The notes under the pieces were generated by a model. That model saw nothing but the letters and a program-made list of their open reading frames with translations. It was not told the origin of the DNA and did no database searches. 64,000 nucleotides of DNA from Sphingomonas melonis (lineage in GTDB: Bacteria > Pseudomonadota > Alphaproteobacteria > Sphingomonadales > Sphingomonadaceae): NCBI RefSeq assembly GCF_013409985.1, contig NZ_JACCBY010000004.1, positions 1 through 64,000 of the forward strand, written 5' to 3'. Position 1 is the first letter of the stretch. The number at the start of each line of letters is the position of its first letter. Shown piece by piece: positions 19,601 to 28,268 of the stretch. The position numbers were made by a program, and so were the translations under genes.

Positions 19601-21175
19601 GTGGACCCGTCCGTCATCGACCTGTCGCGGCTGCAATTCGCGCTGACCGCGCTCTATCACTTTCTGTTCGTGCCGCTGACGCTCGGCCTCAGCTTCATGC
19701 TCGTCATCATGGAGGCGATCTATGTGATGACCGGCCGCGCCGTCTGGCGCCAGGTGACCCGCTTCTGGGGCAAGATCTTCGGCATCAATTTCGTGCTGGG
19801 CGTCGCCACCGGCCTCACCATGGAATTCCAGTTCGGCACCAACTGGTCCTATTTCTCGCATTACGTCGGCGACATCTTCGGCGCGCCGCTGGCAATCGAA
19901 GGTCTGATGGCCTTCTTCCTGGAAGCGACGTTCGTCGGCCTGATGTTCTTCGGCTGGGACCGGCTGTCGAAGCTCGGCCATCTCATCGTCACCTTCATGG
20001 TGGCACTCGGCACCAATCTGTCGGCGCTGTGGATCCTGATCGCGAACGGCTGGATGCAGAATCCGGTTGGCAGCAGCTTCAATCCGGCGACGATGCGGAT
20101 GGAGGTGACGGATTTCGGCGCGGTGCTGTTCAATCCCGTCGCGCAGGCCAAGTTCGTCCACACGGTCAGCGCCGGCTATGTCACCGCCAGCGTCGTCGTG
20201 CTCGGCGTGTCCGCTTTCTGGCTGCTCAAGGGCCGCTGGATCCCGGTGGCGCGGCGCTCGATGACCGTCGCCGCCGCCTTCGGCCTCGCCGCGTCTCTGT
20301 CGGTCGTCGTGCTGGGCGACGAGAGCGGCTATGCGCTGACCGACAACCAGAAGATGAAGCTCGCCGCGATCGAGGCGGCCTGGCACACCGCCCCCGCCCC
20401 CGCCGGCCTCACCCTGTTCGGCATGCCGAGCATGGCGACGCACGAGACGCGCTACGAGGTGCAGGTGCCCTGGGTACTCGGGCTGATCGCGACGCGCAGC
20501 CTCGACGGCACCGTCACCGGCATGTCCGAACTGGTGCTGCAGGCGCAGGAGCGGATCACCTCGGGACAGGTCGCCTATGCCGCGGTCCAGCGGCTGAAGG
20601 CCGACGCCGGCGACGCCGCGGCGCGCGCCGCCTTCGAGGCGCACAAGCGCGACCTCGGCTATGCGCTGCTGCTCAAGCGCTACGTCGAGAATCCCGCCGC
20701 GGCCACCCCGCAGCAGATCGAGCGCGCCGCCTGGGACACGGTGCCGAGCGTGCCGCTGATGTTCTGGGCGTTCCGCATCATGGCCGCGATCGGCTTTGCG
20801 ATGATCGCGCTGTTCGCCACCGCCTTCGTCCTGTGTTCGCTGCGCATGCACATGGACGTGCGCTGGTTCCTGCGCTGTGCCGTGGCGGCGATCCCGCTGC
20901 CGTGGATCGCGATCGAGCTCGGCTGGATCGTCGCCGAACTGGGGCGGCAGCCATGGGCGATCGACGGCGTGCTGCCGACCTTCCTGGCGGCGTCCAGCCT
21001 GACCCCGGCGATGGTGATGACCACGATCGCCGGCTTCACGCTGATCTACGGCGCGCTCGCGGTGATCGAGCTGCGGCTGATCCTCGCCGCGATCCGCCAC
21101 GGCCCGATCGAGGACGAGGCGCAGCTGCCCGCCGCCGCCGCCGCCCCCATCCCCGCCCGCCCGCTGACCGCCTGA
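19601..21175 (+). CDS. cydA: cytochrome bd ubiquinol oxidase subunit I
   Basis: A 524-residue inner-membrane oxidase subunit. The GTG at 19601 follows GGGAGGAG with good spacing; earlier in-frame codons have no signal. Heme ligands are visible: His in LTALYHFLFVPLTLG (b595/d ligand), His in KFVHTVSAGY (b558) and Met in PLMFWAFRIMA (b558). The acidic channel residues are in IEGLMAFFLEATFVGLMFFGW. The periplasmic Q loop is the block after GYALTDNQKMKLAAIEAAW. It reduces oxygen to water with quinol at low oxygen tension. Confidence 0.97.
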   Translation: MDPSVIDLSRLQFALTALYHFLFVPLTLGLSFMLVIMEAIYVMTGRAVWRQVTRFWGKIFGINFVLGVATGLTMEFQFGTNWSYFSHYVGDIFGAPLAIEGLMAFFLEATFVGLMFFGWDRLSKLGHLIVTFMVALGTNLSALWILIANGWMQNPVGSSFNPATMRMEVTDFGAVLFNPVAQAKFVHTVSAGYVTASVVVLGVSAFWLLKGRWIPVARRSMTVAAAFGLAASLSVVVLGDESGYALTDNQKMKLAAIEAAWHTAPAPAGLTLFGMPSMATHETRYEVQVPWVLGLIATRSLDGTVTGMSELVLQAQERITSGQVAYAAVQRLKADAGDAAARAAFEAHKRDLGYALLLKRYVENPAAATPQQIERAAWDTVPSVPLMFWAFRIMAAIGFAMIALFATAFVLCSLRMHMDVRWFLRCAVAAIPLPWIAIELGWIVAELGRQPWAIDGVLPTFLAASSLTPAMVMTTIAGFTLIYGALAVIELRLILAAIRHGPIEDEAQLPAAAAAPIPARPLTA

Positions 21176-21188
21176 AGGAGACGCGACG

Positions 21189-22325
21189 ATGTTCGATTAT
21201 GAGATGCTGCGCCTGATCTGGTGGGCGCTGCTCGGCGTGCTGCTGATCGGCTTCGCGCTGACCGACGGCTTCGACCTCGGCGTCGCGGCGCTGCTGCCCT
21301 TCGTCGCCCGGACCGACCCGGAACGGCGGATGGTGATCAACTCGATCGGCGCGACGTGGGAGGGCAACCAGGTGTGGTTCATCCTCGGCGGCGGCGCGAT
21401 CTTCGCGGCCTGGCCGTTCGTCTATGCGGCGAGCTTCTCGGGCTTCTACCTCGCGATGTTCGTCGTGCTCGCGGCGCTGATCCTGCGCCCGGTGGGGTTC
21501 AAATACCGCTCGAAACGGCCCGACCCGGCTTGGCGCAGCCGCTGGGACTGGGCGCTGTTCGTCGGCGGGCTGGTCCCCGCGCTGGTCTTCGGGGTGGCGG
21601 TCGGCAACGTGCTGACCGGTGCGCCCTTCCGCCTCAACAGCGACCTGCGCATCTTCTACGACGGCAGCTTCCTGGCGCTGTTCAGCCCGTTCGCGCTGCT
21701 GGCGGGCCTGCTGTCGGTGGCGATGCTGGTGCTGCACGGCGCGGCCTGGCTGGCGATCAAGGTCGAACACGGCCCGGTCCACGACCGCGCCACCGCTTAT
21801 GGCTTCGCCGCGGGCATGCTGGCGCTGCTGCTGTTCGCGATCGGCGGGCTGCTGATGACCCATATGCTCGGCTGGGAGATCGTCGGCACCGTCGCTACCG
21901 GGGCGCCCTCCAACCCGCTCCATACCGACGCACGGACGGTCGAGGGCGGCTGGCTCACCAATTACGCGCGCCATCCCTGGATGCTGGTCGCTCCCGCCCT
22001 CGGCTTCGCTGGCACCGTGCTGGCGCTGGTCGGCATCTACGGCCGGCGGGGGGCGCTGGCGTTCGGCGGATCGAGCGCGGCGGCGGCGGGGATCATCGCC
22101 ACGGTCGGCTGCTCGATGTTCCCGTTCATCCTGCCGTCCAGCATCGATGCGCATTCCAGCCTCACCGTCTGGAACGCCTCGTCCAGCGAACGGACGCTCG
22201 GCATCATGCTGTTCGTCACCATCGTCTTCCTGCCGATCGTCCTCGCCTACACCGCCTGGGCCTATCGGGTGATGTTCGGCCGGGTCACCACGCAGGCGGT
22301 CACCAGCCACCCCGATTATTACTGA
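21189..22325 (+). CDS. cydB: cytochrome bd ubiquinol oxidase subunit II
   Basis: A 378-residue subunit with about nine membrane segments. It has the family start IWWALLGVLLIGFALTDGFDLG, EGNQVWFILGGGAIFAAWP and RPVGFKYRSK. It lies 13 bases after cydA with AAGGAGACG as ribosome site. It is the structural partner of CydA in the bd oxidase, followed by cydX. Confidence 0.97.
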   Translation: MFDYEMLRLIWWALLGVLLIGFALTDGFDLGVAALLPFVARTDPERRMVINSIGATWEGNQVWFILGGGAIFAAWPFVYAASFSGFYLAMFVVLAALILRPVGFKYRSKRPDPAWRSRWDWALFVGGLVPALVFGVAVGNVLTGAPFRLNSDLRIFYDGSFLALFSPFALLAGLLSVAMLVLHGAAWLAIKVEHGPVHDRATAYGFAAGMLALLLFAIGGLLMTHMLGWEIVGTVATGAPSNPLHTDARTVEGGWLTNYARHPWMLVAPALGFAGTVLALVGIYGRRGALAFGGSSAAAAGIIATVGCSMFPFILPSSIDAHSSLTVWNASSSERTLGIMLFVTIVFLPIVLAYTAWAYRVMFGRVTTQAVTSHPDYY

Positions 22326-22337
22326 AAGGCACGCATC

Positions 22338-22439
22338 ATGTGGTATTTTTCCTGGATCCTCGGCCTCGGACTCGCCGTCGGCTTCGGCATCCTCAACGGC
22401 ATCTGGCACGAATTCCACCTGCCGGCAGACGAGGAATGA
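22338..22439 (+). CDS. cydX: cytochrome bd small subunit CydX
   Basis: A 33-residue single-span membrane peptide beginning MWYFSWILGLGLAVGFGILN and ending in acidic ADEE. The MWYFSWILG start and one transmembrane helix followed by an acidic tail are typical of CydX, which stabilises the hemes of CydAB. It lies 12 bases after cydB and its stop overlaps the hemN-like start (ATGA at 22436-22439). Confidence 0.96.
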   Translation: MWYFSWILGLGLAVGFGILNGIWHEFHLPADEE

Positions 22440-23767
22440 CCGTCTTCCACGCCGATCTCGCGGCGCGCCCGGTGCCGCGCTACACCAGCTACCCGACCGC
22501 GGCGGACTTCACCGCGGCGGTCGGCGCCCGGCAGCAGGGACTCGCGCTGTTCGCGGTCGATCCCGGCACCGCCGTCTCGCTCTACGTCCATGTGCCTTAT
22601 TGTCGCGAGATCTGCTGGTATTGCGGGTGCAATACCGGCGCGGTCGGGCGCGAGGGGCGGCTGGGCCAGTATCGCGAGGCGCTGCGCACGGAGATCGCGA
22701 CCACCGCCGCGCTGATGCGCGGGCGGGTCACCGCGGTGCATTTCGGCGGGGGCAGCCCCAACGTGCTCCCCGCCGCCGACCTGCTCGCGATCGGCGCGGC
22801 GATCCGCGCCGACTTCGACCTTGCCGCCGATGCCGAATGGGCAATGGAGATCGACCCGCGCGGGTTCGATGCGGCGCAGGCCGATGCGCTCGCCGCCACC
22901 GGCATCACCCGCGTCAGCATCGGTGCGCAGACCTTCGCGCCGCATATCCAGCGCGCGATCAACCGCATCCAGCCGTTCGACCGCGTCGCTGCCGCCGCGC
23001 AGGCGCTGCGCGACGCGGGGATCGAGCGGATCAACCTCGATCTGATGTACGGCCTGCCGCACCAGCGCTGCACCGACGTGTCGGAGACGATCGCCGCGGC
23101 GCTGACGCTGGCGCCGTCGCGGGTCGCGATGTTCGGCTATGCGCATCATCCGGCGATGCTGCCGCGCCAGCGGATGATCGACGGCGCGGCCCTGCCCGAC
23201 GCCGCCGAGCGCTTCCGCCAGAGCGCGCTGGCCGACGCTTTGTTCACCGCCGCGGGCTATCGCGCGATCGGCTTTGACCATTTCGCGCGCCCCGACGACA
23301 GCCTTGCCGTGGCCGCGGCGGCGGGACGGCTGCACCGCAACTTCCAGGGCTTCACCGACGATCCGGCGCGGATCGTCGTCGGTCTGGGCGCGTCGGCGAT
23401 CAGCCGCTTCGACACGCTGATCGTCCAGAACGAGAAACATGTCGGCCGCTATCGCGAGACGGTGACGGCGGGCGCACTCGCGGGAGTGCGCGGGGTGCGC
23501 TGCGATGCCGAGGACCGGTTGCGCGGCGCGATCATCGAACGCATCCTGTGCGACGGCGAGGCGGATATCGCCGTCCTCTGCGCCAGCGCGGGGGCCGATC
23601 CGCACCGGTTTGCGGCGGCGATGGGCGCGCTGTCGCCGCTCGCGGCGCGCGCCATCGTCGATCGCCGCGACTGGCAGGTCAGCGTCCCCGCCGCCGCCCG
23701 CCCCTATCGCCGCCTCGTCGCCGCCGCCTTCGACCCGCGCTGGCAGAACCGGGGCAGCGCGCTGTGA
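22436..23767 (+). CDS. hemN: oxygen-independent coproporphyrinogen III oxidase
   Basis: A 443-residue radical SAM enzyme. The cluster motif is Cys56-x3-Cys60-x2-Cys63 in YCREICWYCGC, preceded by RYTSYPTA, the HemN signature. HFGGGSPNVL, RVSIGAQTF, INLDLMYGLPHQ and the C-terminal HemN region follow. It converts coproporphyrinogen III to protoporphyrinogen IX without oxygen. Its coupling to cydX means heme synthesis is induced together with the bd oxidase at low oxygen. A longer in-frame extension upstream lies within cydB and was rejected. Confidence 0.95.
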   Translation: MTVFHADLAARPVPRYTSYPTAADFTAAVGARQQGLALFAVDPGTAVSLYVHVPYCREICWYCGCNTGAVGREGRLGQYREALRTEIATTAALMRGRVTAVHFGGGSPNVLPAADLLAIGAAIRADFDLAADAEWAMEIDPRGFDAAQADALAATGITRVSIGAQTFAPHIQRAINRIQPFDRVAAAAQALRDAGIERINLDLMYGLPHQRCTDVSETIAAALTLAPSRVAMFGYAHHPAMLPRQRMIDGAALPDAAERFRQSALADALFTAAGYRAIGFDHFARPDDSLAVAAAAGRLHRNFQGFTDDPARIVVGLGASAISRFDTLIVQNEKHVGRYRETVTAGALAGVRGVRCDAEDRLRGAIIERILCDGEADIAVLCASAGADPHRFAAAMGALSPLAARAIVDRRDWQVSVPAAARPYRRLVAAAFDPRWQNRGSAL

Positions 23768-23855
23768 CCTGCCGCCGGGCCGATCGTCGCAGCACCGCGG
23801 TGATCGGGCGGATCGGGGAGCGGGTAAGCGACCGCTATCGCCTGGTAGCGGACGC

Positions 23856-24167
23856 TTAACCTGCCTGTTCGGCGTCGCCGTCCGGGAAGCGGCTCTCCAT
23901 TTCGTTGAAGTGCTCGTCGCTCGTAAAGCCGCAACCTAGATCATAGAGATACAGCGTGACCGGGCATCGCTGTCCATTCGCCCATGCTATCGCCTCCTGC
24001 ACCGAGACGGCTTCAAGAGCATCGTAGTCGACGGCGATTGACGGGTCACTTGCTGGTGCTTGGTCGGCATCAGCACAACTGTTGTCGTGCTCCACAGCCT
24101 CTACGATCGCGTTGACCTCTCGCCAGCGATAAGGCCGCGTTCGTTTGTCTATTACGTTCCACAACAT
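23856..24167 (-). CDS. hypothetical protein
   Basis: A 103-residue acidic protein without signal or membrane segment. It contains YRWREVNAIVEAVEHD and a second block SVQEAIAWANGQRCPVTLYLYDLG, both helix-rich, with three cysteines. I do not recognise the family. Codon use and composition look like a real gene rather than an antisense shadow, and no competing gene lies on the other strand. Confidence 0.55.
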   Translation of the reverse strand: MLWNVIDKRTRPYRWREVNAIVEAVEHDNSCADADQAPASDPSIAVDYDALEAVSVQEAIAWANGQRCPVTLYLYDLGCGFTSDEHFNEMESRFPDGDAEQAG

Positions 24168-24440
24168 AAATGGTGTGTAGCGCCAACCAACCGCTCCGCA
24201 ACGTCCGCTTTCCTCCCGGTCCCAGACATTCTCGAAACCCCATCAATTTCAGGAATGCCCGTGCCGTCTTGATCGCCGTTCGTGTGCGAGAATGGCCGCT
24301 TCGGCCCACCAGCAAACTTCTGCTTGATTGTCTTAGCACCCCATATCGCCGCCCAAGTTTGCAGACCGAGGGTGGTTGGACCAGGCCGGGAGATTGACCG
24401 CTGCCGCGGAGCAGTTATTTTGCTCGAAAGGGGATTGACT

Positions 24441-25469
24441 GTGCGCTTGTATAGGGTGCTGCCTTTGGCAGCGATTGCGCTGCTCAGCGCGTGTGGTGGC
24501 GAGGGTGGCACTTCAGGCACTCCTATCACCAGCGGGTCGGCATCGCCTCCAACGTCGCCCCCGGGCCCGACCCCCACGCCGACGACGGGGAGCTTGAACA
24601 CGGGCGAGGTCAAGCCGTCGACCGGAAGCGCTTTCCTAGCCGCTACCATGTCTCTGACCACCCTCGGCGGGGTCAGCCAGACCAATGGAATTATCACGGG
24701 CGGTTTGACGGCTGACAGAACCACCGCGCTCGACACGCCGCAGTTTCAAGCAAGCTATAGCCCGTTCGCTGGTTACTCCCTTTCTGACGCATTCACGTCC
24801 ACCACGTTCGGGAGTGGTCAGCTGTCTGGTGACTCAACCGTTTCAAACGGCAACGGAGTCGTGTCCTTCGCAAGGCTGACAGGTGCGGTTGAAGATTACC
24901 TCGCCCTGTATCAACAATCTACATATACTTCCAGCATCAAGGGCAGCGGCTATACAACGGCGAAGTACGGCGGCACGGCAGGCTGGCAACACACTATCGT
25001 TAACGGATAGACCCGTGCAACAAGATTAAACTATTTCGCTTATGGCGTTCCTACTCCGGTCGCGTCGATGCCGCACACGGGAATCGTAAAATTCGCGATG
25101 CTTTCTTCCGGGAATTACGCGACCGACTCGGATTTATGGTTTCTCTCGAGTGGAAGCGGTAATGTGATTAGCGTCGACTTTGCAACGGGCCAAGTTTCGG
25201 GGCAACTCGGGCTGGGTGGTCAGAACTTCTTCAAGAGCGTCGTTGGGGGGATCGGCGGCATACCTCTGGACGGCTCGATTTCGGGTAACGCTGTCATGAG
25301 CTCTTTCACCAACGCCAGTCTCAGTACGTCCGGTCGGGTAAGTGGGCAGTTCCGCCTCCTCTTTGTCGGCCCCAATGCGGATGAACTGGTACTCACCTTC
25401 GTCGCGAATGACGGGACGCAGGCCGCTGTTGGCGCGGCCATCGGACTCCGCGATCCCTACCTGACCTAG
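24441..25469 (+). pseudogene. transferrin-binding-like beta-barrel lipoprotein, interrupted by amber stop
   Basis: A GTG at 24441 with AAAGGGGA upstream starts MRLYRVLPLAAIALLSACGG, a lipoprotein signal (LLSAC). A Gly/Pro/Thr linker leads to a beta-rich domain. At 25008-25010 an in-frame TAG follows HTIVNG, and the same frame then continues as TRATRLNYFAYGVPTP, MPHTGIVKFAM and FATGQVSGQLGLGG to a stop at 25469. NYFAYG and the GTATFxG-like barrel pattern recall TbpB/factor-H-binding-like beta-barrel domains common in Sphingomonas. The two halves form one reading frame of 343 codons. It could be a recent nonsense mutation or a sequence error. Confidence 0.7.
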
Positions 25470-25473
25470 CTAG

Positions 25474-25522
25474 CACTCTGCGTTCACCTGCGCGGCGCGT
25501 GACCCATGCTGAACGCAGCGTG
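25474..25522. terminator. inverted repeat downstream of interrupted lipoprotein
   Basis: Nine-base perfect arms CTGCGTTCA (25478-25486) and TGAACGCAG (25510-25518) enclose a 23-base GC-rich loop. The repeat starts just after the stop at 25469. It has no T tract, so it may be a terminator or a dispersed repeat. Confidence 0.4.
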
Positions 25523-25667
25523 CCGGTCTGGTCGCGATGCCCCTTTCGACCCAGAACCGGGCATGCGCGAGCCTTTTCTTGTCCTCCGACTCCCGCCATC
25601 CGTTCATGTCGATCTTTGGGCCGCGTTGTAGGCTGCACCGGCTCCCCGACCTAGTATAAAGCCTATA

Positions 25668-26081
25668 TCAAGCCGCCATCTCGGCGGGGAGGATGCGGTC
25701 ACCGACAATGCCGAAACTGTTCCCATCCACCACCACTTGCGGGGAGAGCGGACGGCAGTTGTAGCTCGACGCCATTGCTGCCCCATATGCTCCGGTCGTG
25801 TGAAAAACCGCCAGATCGCCGCGACGCATGCGATCGATGCTCTCCGCCATGCCGAACGTGTCTCCGGTCTCGCAGACCGGCCCGGCAATATTAGCGACCA
25901 TCGTCTCACCCCCTGGACTGACTGCATGGAAACGATGATAGGCATCGTAAAGCGCAGGTCGGGCCAAATCATTCATGGCGGCATCGACGATCACGAATGG
26001 ACAGGTCGGACCTGGCTTGACCCAGATGACGCTGGTGAGCAGCACGCCCGCCGGTCCGGCAATGACGCGCCCGAGGAGCAT
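25668..26081 (-). pseudogene. lysA: C-terminal fragment of diaminopimelate decarboxylase
   Basis: About 137 codons match the C-terminal third of LysA: GRVIAGPAGVLLTSVIWVK, FVIVDAAMNDLARPALYDAYH, the substrate-binding GPVCETGDTFGM and GDLAVFHTTGAYGAAMASSYNCRP. The PLP-binding barrel with its lysine is missing, because the frame upstream of 26081 turns into unrelated sequence (LDAGFYRQTTSK) with no LysA features. An intact lysA must exist elsewhere in a prototroph. This is probably a decayed duplicate. Confidence 0.8.
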
Positions 26082-26191
26082 CGACTTGCTTGTGGTCTGG
26101 CGGTAGAAGCCAGCATCTAGAGGACGCGAGCAGCTGATGAACTGAAATCAGCCAATATGCGATCGACCCGCTTAACAAGCAAACAAGTGGT

Positions 26192-27172
26192 TCAGTGGAA
26201 GTGGAAGACTCCGCCTGCTTCAGCCGCCACGAACCGCTCGTGCGCAATGCCTGCTACCTGTAGTGCCGCGGTCAATTCCTCGACTGCCGCTCCACGCGCC
26301 TCGTCGGTAAGTTGGAACGTCCCCCAGTGGATGCCGAGCGCGCGATCTGCACCGACATGGGAGAAGATCCGCACCGCCTCCGCCGGATCGACGTGTTGCG
26401 CCGCCATGAACCAGCGCGGTGCATAGGCACCGATCGGGATCAGCGCGACATCGGGCGCCCCGAGGCGCGCACGGACCTCGCCGAAGATGCGACCATCGCC
26501 GTAGCCGGTGTCGCCGACGAACCAGATCGCACCGGCAGGCGTCTCCAGATAATGGCCGCCCCACAGCATCATCCGCGTGTCGCTCGGCCAGCGGTTCGAC
26601 CAGTGATAGGCAGGCGTCACTATCGTCCCGATGCCGTCACCAAGCGTTAGCCGGCCCCACCAGTCACCGGTGACGCAACGGGCTGCCGGTACAGCCGCCC
26701 GCACGATCGCATCCTTGCCGAGCGGCATCACCATCAGCGGATCGTGGACCGCGTGCAGCCGCTGCAATGTCGCGATATCGAGATGATCGTAATGGCCGTG
26801 GCTGAGCAGCACGACGTCGATCGGCGGCAGGTCGTCGAACGCGATGCCCGGCGCCGTCACCCGCTTCGGTCCGACCCGGCGGAACGGACTCGCCTGCTCC
26901 GACCAGACCGGATCGGTGAGGATGTTGCGGCCTGCCGCCTGAATCAGCAGTGAGGCATGGCCGACCATCGTGATGCGCAGCCCGTCGACACGCGCCTCGG
27001 GCTTGGCCGGCACGATCGGCATCAAGGCGGGCCATTTCGCCGCACGGCCGCCGGCCTTCCAGCGCAGCATGTCGGAGAGGCTGCGATCGGTGCTTGCCTG
27101 ACCGGGATTGAAGAAGCGGGTGCCGTCGAAATGATCGCTCGGCGGGCCATCGTAGTAGCGATTGCGGGCCAT
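26192..27172 (-). CDS. MBL-fold metallo-hydrolase (NAPE-PLD/RomA-like)
   Basis: A 326-residue metallo-beta-lactamase-fold protein. MVGHASLLIQAAGRNILTDPVW is the UlaG/NAPE-PLD-type start. Metal ligands appear in LLSHGHYDHLD (HxHxDH), then GDTGYG (Asp) and GIHWGTF (His). AYHWSNRWPSDTRMMLWGG resembles N-acylphosphatidylethanolamine phospholipase D-like proteins. Substrate unknown. It starts 3 bases after the stop of the YedK gene, so it is probably the last gene of a three-gene operon divergent from the SOS polymerase cassette. Confidence 0.9.
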   Translation of the reverse strand: MARNRYYDGPPSDHFDGTRFFNPGQASTDRSLSDMLRWKAGGRAAKWPALMPIVPAKPEARVDGLRITMVGHASLLIQAAGRNILTDPVWSEQASPFRRVGPKRVTAPGIAFDDLPPIDVVLLSHGHYDHLDIATLQRLHAVHDPLMVMPLGKDAIVRAAVPAARCVTGDWWGRLTLGDGIGTIVTPAYHWSNRWPSDTRMMLWGGHYLETPAGAIWFVGDTGYGDGRIFGEVRARLGAPDVALIPIGAYAPRWFMAAQHVDPAEAVRIFSHVGADRALGIHWGTFQLTDEARGAAVEELTAALQVAGIAHERFVAAEAGGVFHFH

Positions 27173-27175
27173 CGG

Positions 27176-27802
27176 TCAGGCGACCCGCATCATCTGCGAG
27201 GGATAGGCGGTGAGCATAGTCAACGCCTCCTCGACCGGGGCGGTCAGCCAGCGCTCCTGATCCTCGGCGAGCAGGATCACCGGCATCGCCTTGGGGTGTT
27301 TCGGCGCGACCAGCGGATTGGGCTCGGTCGTGCAGAAAGCATAGACCCGGTCGTGATCGGCATCGACCTTCCACAGACCGGCGAAGCACGGCGCCGGCTG
27401 GTCCTCGACGGTGAACCACCAATTGGTATCGCCCGGACCCTGCCGGTCGGAGACAGCCTTGGGTTCGGCGAAGCGGGTGAAGGGCACGAGGCAGCGATGC
27501 TCGGTCCGCAACAGCCAGGGCTTCCACAAATTGTTGTGCAGATTACGGGCGTTGGTCCACCAGTCGTAGAGGAACGGCAGTTCCCCCTCGCGTGGGGCAC
27601 GCTTGCGGGGCTTGCGCGTCGGAAACCCCCAGCGCATCGTGCTCAGCACCCGCCGGCCATCTTCGTAGCGCACGACATAGCCGGGCTTGCCGGGGGCGGC
27701 ATAGTCCTTCTCGATCCCGAGCACATTGGCCGCGTCGTCGACCGCGGCGAGCGCATCGAAATAGCTGCGCGGATCGACCTTCAAGTTATAGAGATTGCAC
27801 AT
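27176..27802 (-). CDS. yedK: SOS response-associated peptidase / abasic-site crosslinker (YedK/HMCES)
   Basis: A 208-residue SRAP-domain protein. Catalytic Cys2 is exposed after Met removal (MCNLYN). The other active-site residues are visible as Asn in TNARNL (about 84), Glu in RFAEPK (about 113) and His in KHPKAMPVIL (about 169). The family traps abasic sites in single-stranded DNA as thiazolidine crosslinks. It lies between a zinc-ribbon gene (12-base gap) and an MBL-fold gene (3-base gap), divergent from imuA across a LexA box, so DNA-damage induction is likely. Confidence 0.95.
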   Translation of the reverse strand: MCNLYNLKVDPRSYFDALAAVDDAANVLGIEKDYAAPGKPGYVVRYEDGRRVLSTMRWGFPTRKPRKRAPREGELPFLYDWWTNARNLHNNLWKPWLLRTEHRCLVPFTRFAEPKAVSDRQGPGDTNWWFTVEDQPAPCFAGLWKVDADHDRVYAFCTTEPNPLVAPKHPKAMPVILLAEDQERWLTAPVEEALTMLTAYPSQMMRVA

Positions 27803-27814
27803 CTTCGTCTTCGA

Positions 27815-28192
27815 TCACGAGCGATGGCGCGAGACAAGCTTCTTCCACGTCGCCTCGTCCGGATAGGGCAGCGGCGTGCCGGTCGGCGGTTCGCGACCGA
27901 CCGTGACGCGCGGTCGCGCCGTTGCTTTCTGCTCACGGCAGCCGGCGCAGCACAGGCGCGCCGCGACGGCGGGCAGACCATCGTCCCAGCCGCGGCGGTT
28001 GAACATCCACCACAGGCATACCGCATCCAGCACCCGGACATGACCACAACGCGGGCAGGTCAGGCGCAACGTCCGCTTGTACAGCGCACATTGCTCGAGC
28101 GTGCGCAGGCGACGCCCGACATGGTCGTAGTCCGCTCGCGCTGCCCCCGTCGTAGCTGCGGACCCGGCCGCGTCGATCCCGTTTCGGTTCAC
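27815..28192 (-). CDS. zinc-ribbon hypothetical protein of SOS island
   Basis: A 125-residue protein. The GTG at 28192 has GGGAGAG upstream; longer readings of the frame run into imuA on the opposite strand. It has two CxxC pairs: LTCPRCGHVRVLDAVCLWWMF (split: LTCPRCGHVRV, DAVCLWW) and ARLCCAGCREQK, suggesting one zinc ribbon. DYDHVGRRLRTLEQC and the C-terminal DEATWKKLVSRHRS are basic, consistent with nucleic-acid binding. It is first gene of the operon with yedK and the MBL gene, starting 44 bases from the LexA box. Function unknown. Confidence 0.7.
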   Translation of the reverse strand: MNRNGIDAAGSAATTGAARADYDHVGRRLRTLEQCALYKRTLRLTCPRCGHVRVLDAVCLWWMFNRRGWDDGLPAVAARLCCAGCREQKATARPRVTVGREPPTGTPLPYPDEATWKKLVSRHRS

Positions 28193-28235
28193 CGAATCTC
28201 TCCCGTAACGCCTTGACCCTTCGTCAACAATCCTG

Positions 28236-28250
28236 GAACATATAGCGAAC
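28236..28250. promoter_or_regulatory. LexA box (SOS operator)
   Basis: The minus strand reads GTTC-GCTATAT-GTTC, an exact match to the alphaproteobacterial LexA consensus GTTC-N7-GTTC. It lies 18 bases before the imuA start (28269) and 43 bases before the divergent zinc-ribbon start (28192). One site could therefore repress both operons. Confidence 0.88.
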
Positions 28251-28268
28251 AGATGAGTCGCAACAGCC

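Noticed and set aside
16241-21100. A minus-strand open frame of over 1600 codons covering cydC, cydD and the cydA region
   Set aside because: Only its last third codes for CydC. The rest is antisense to or out of frame with cydD and cydA and has the Arg/Ala/Gly-rich composition of high-GC shadow frames.
25474-25522. Possible CRISPR or attachment-site repeat at the inverted repeat
   Set aside because: Only one hairpin is present, with no direct repeats or spacers, so a terminator or single repeat is more likely.
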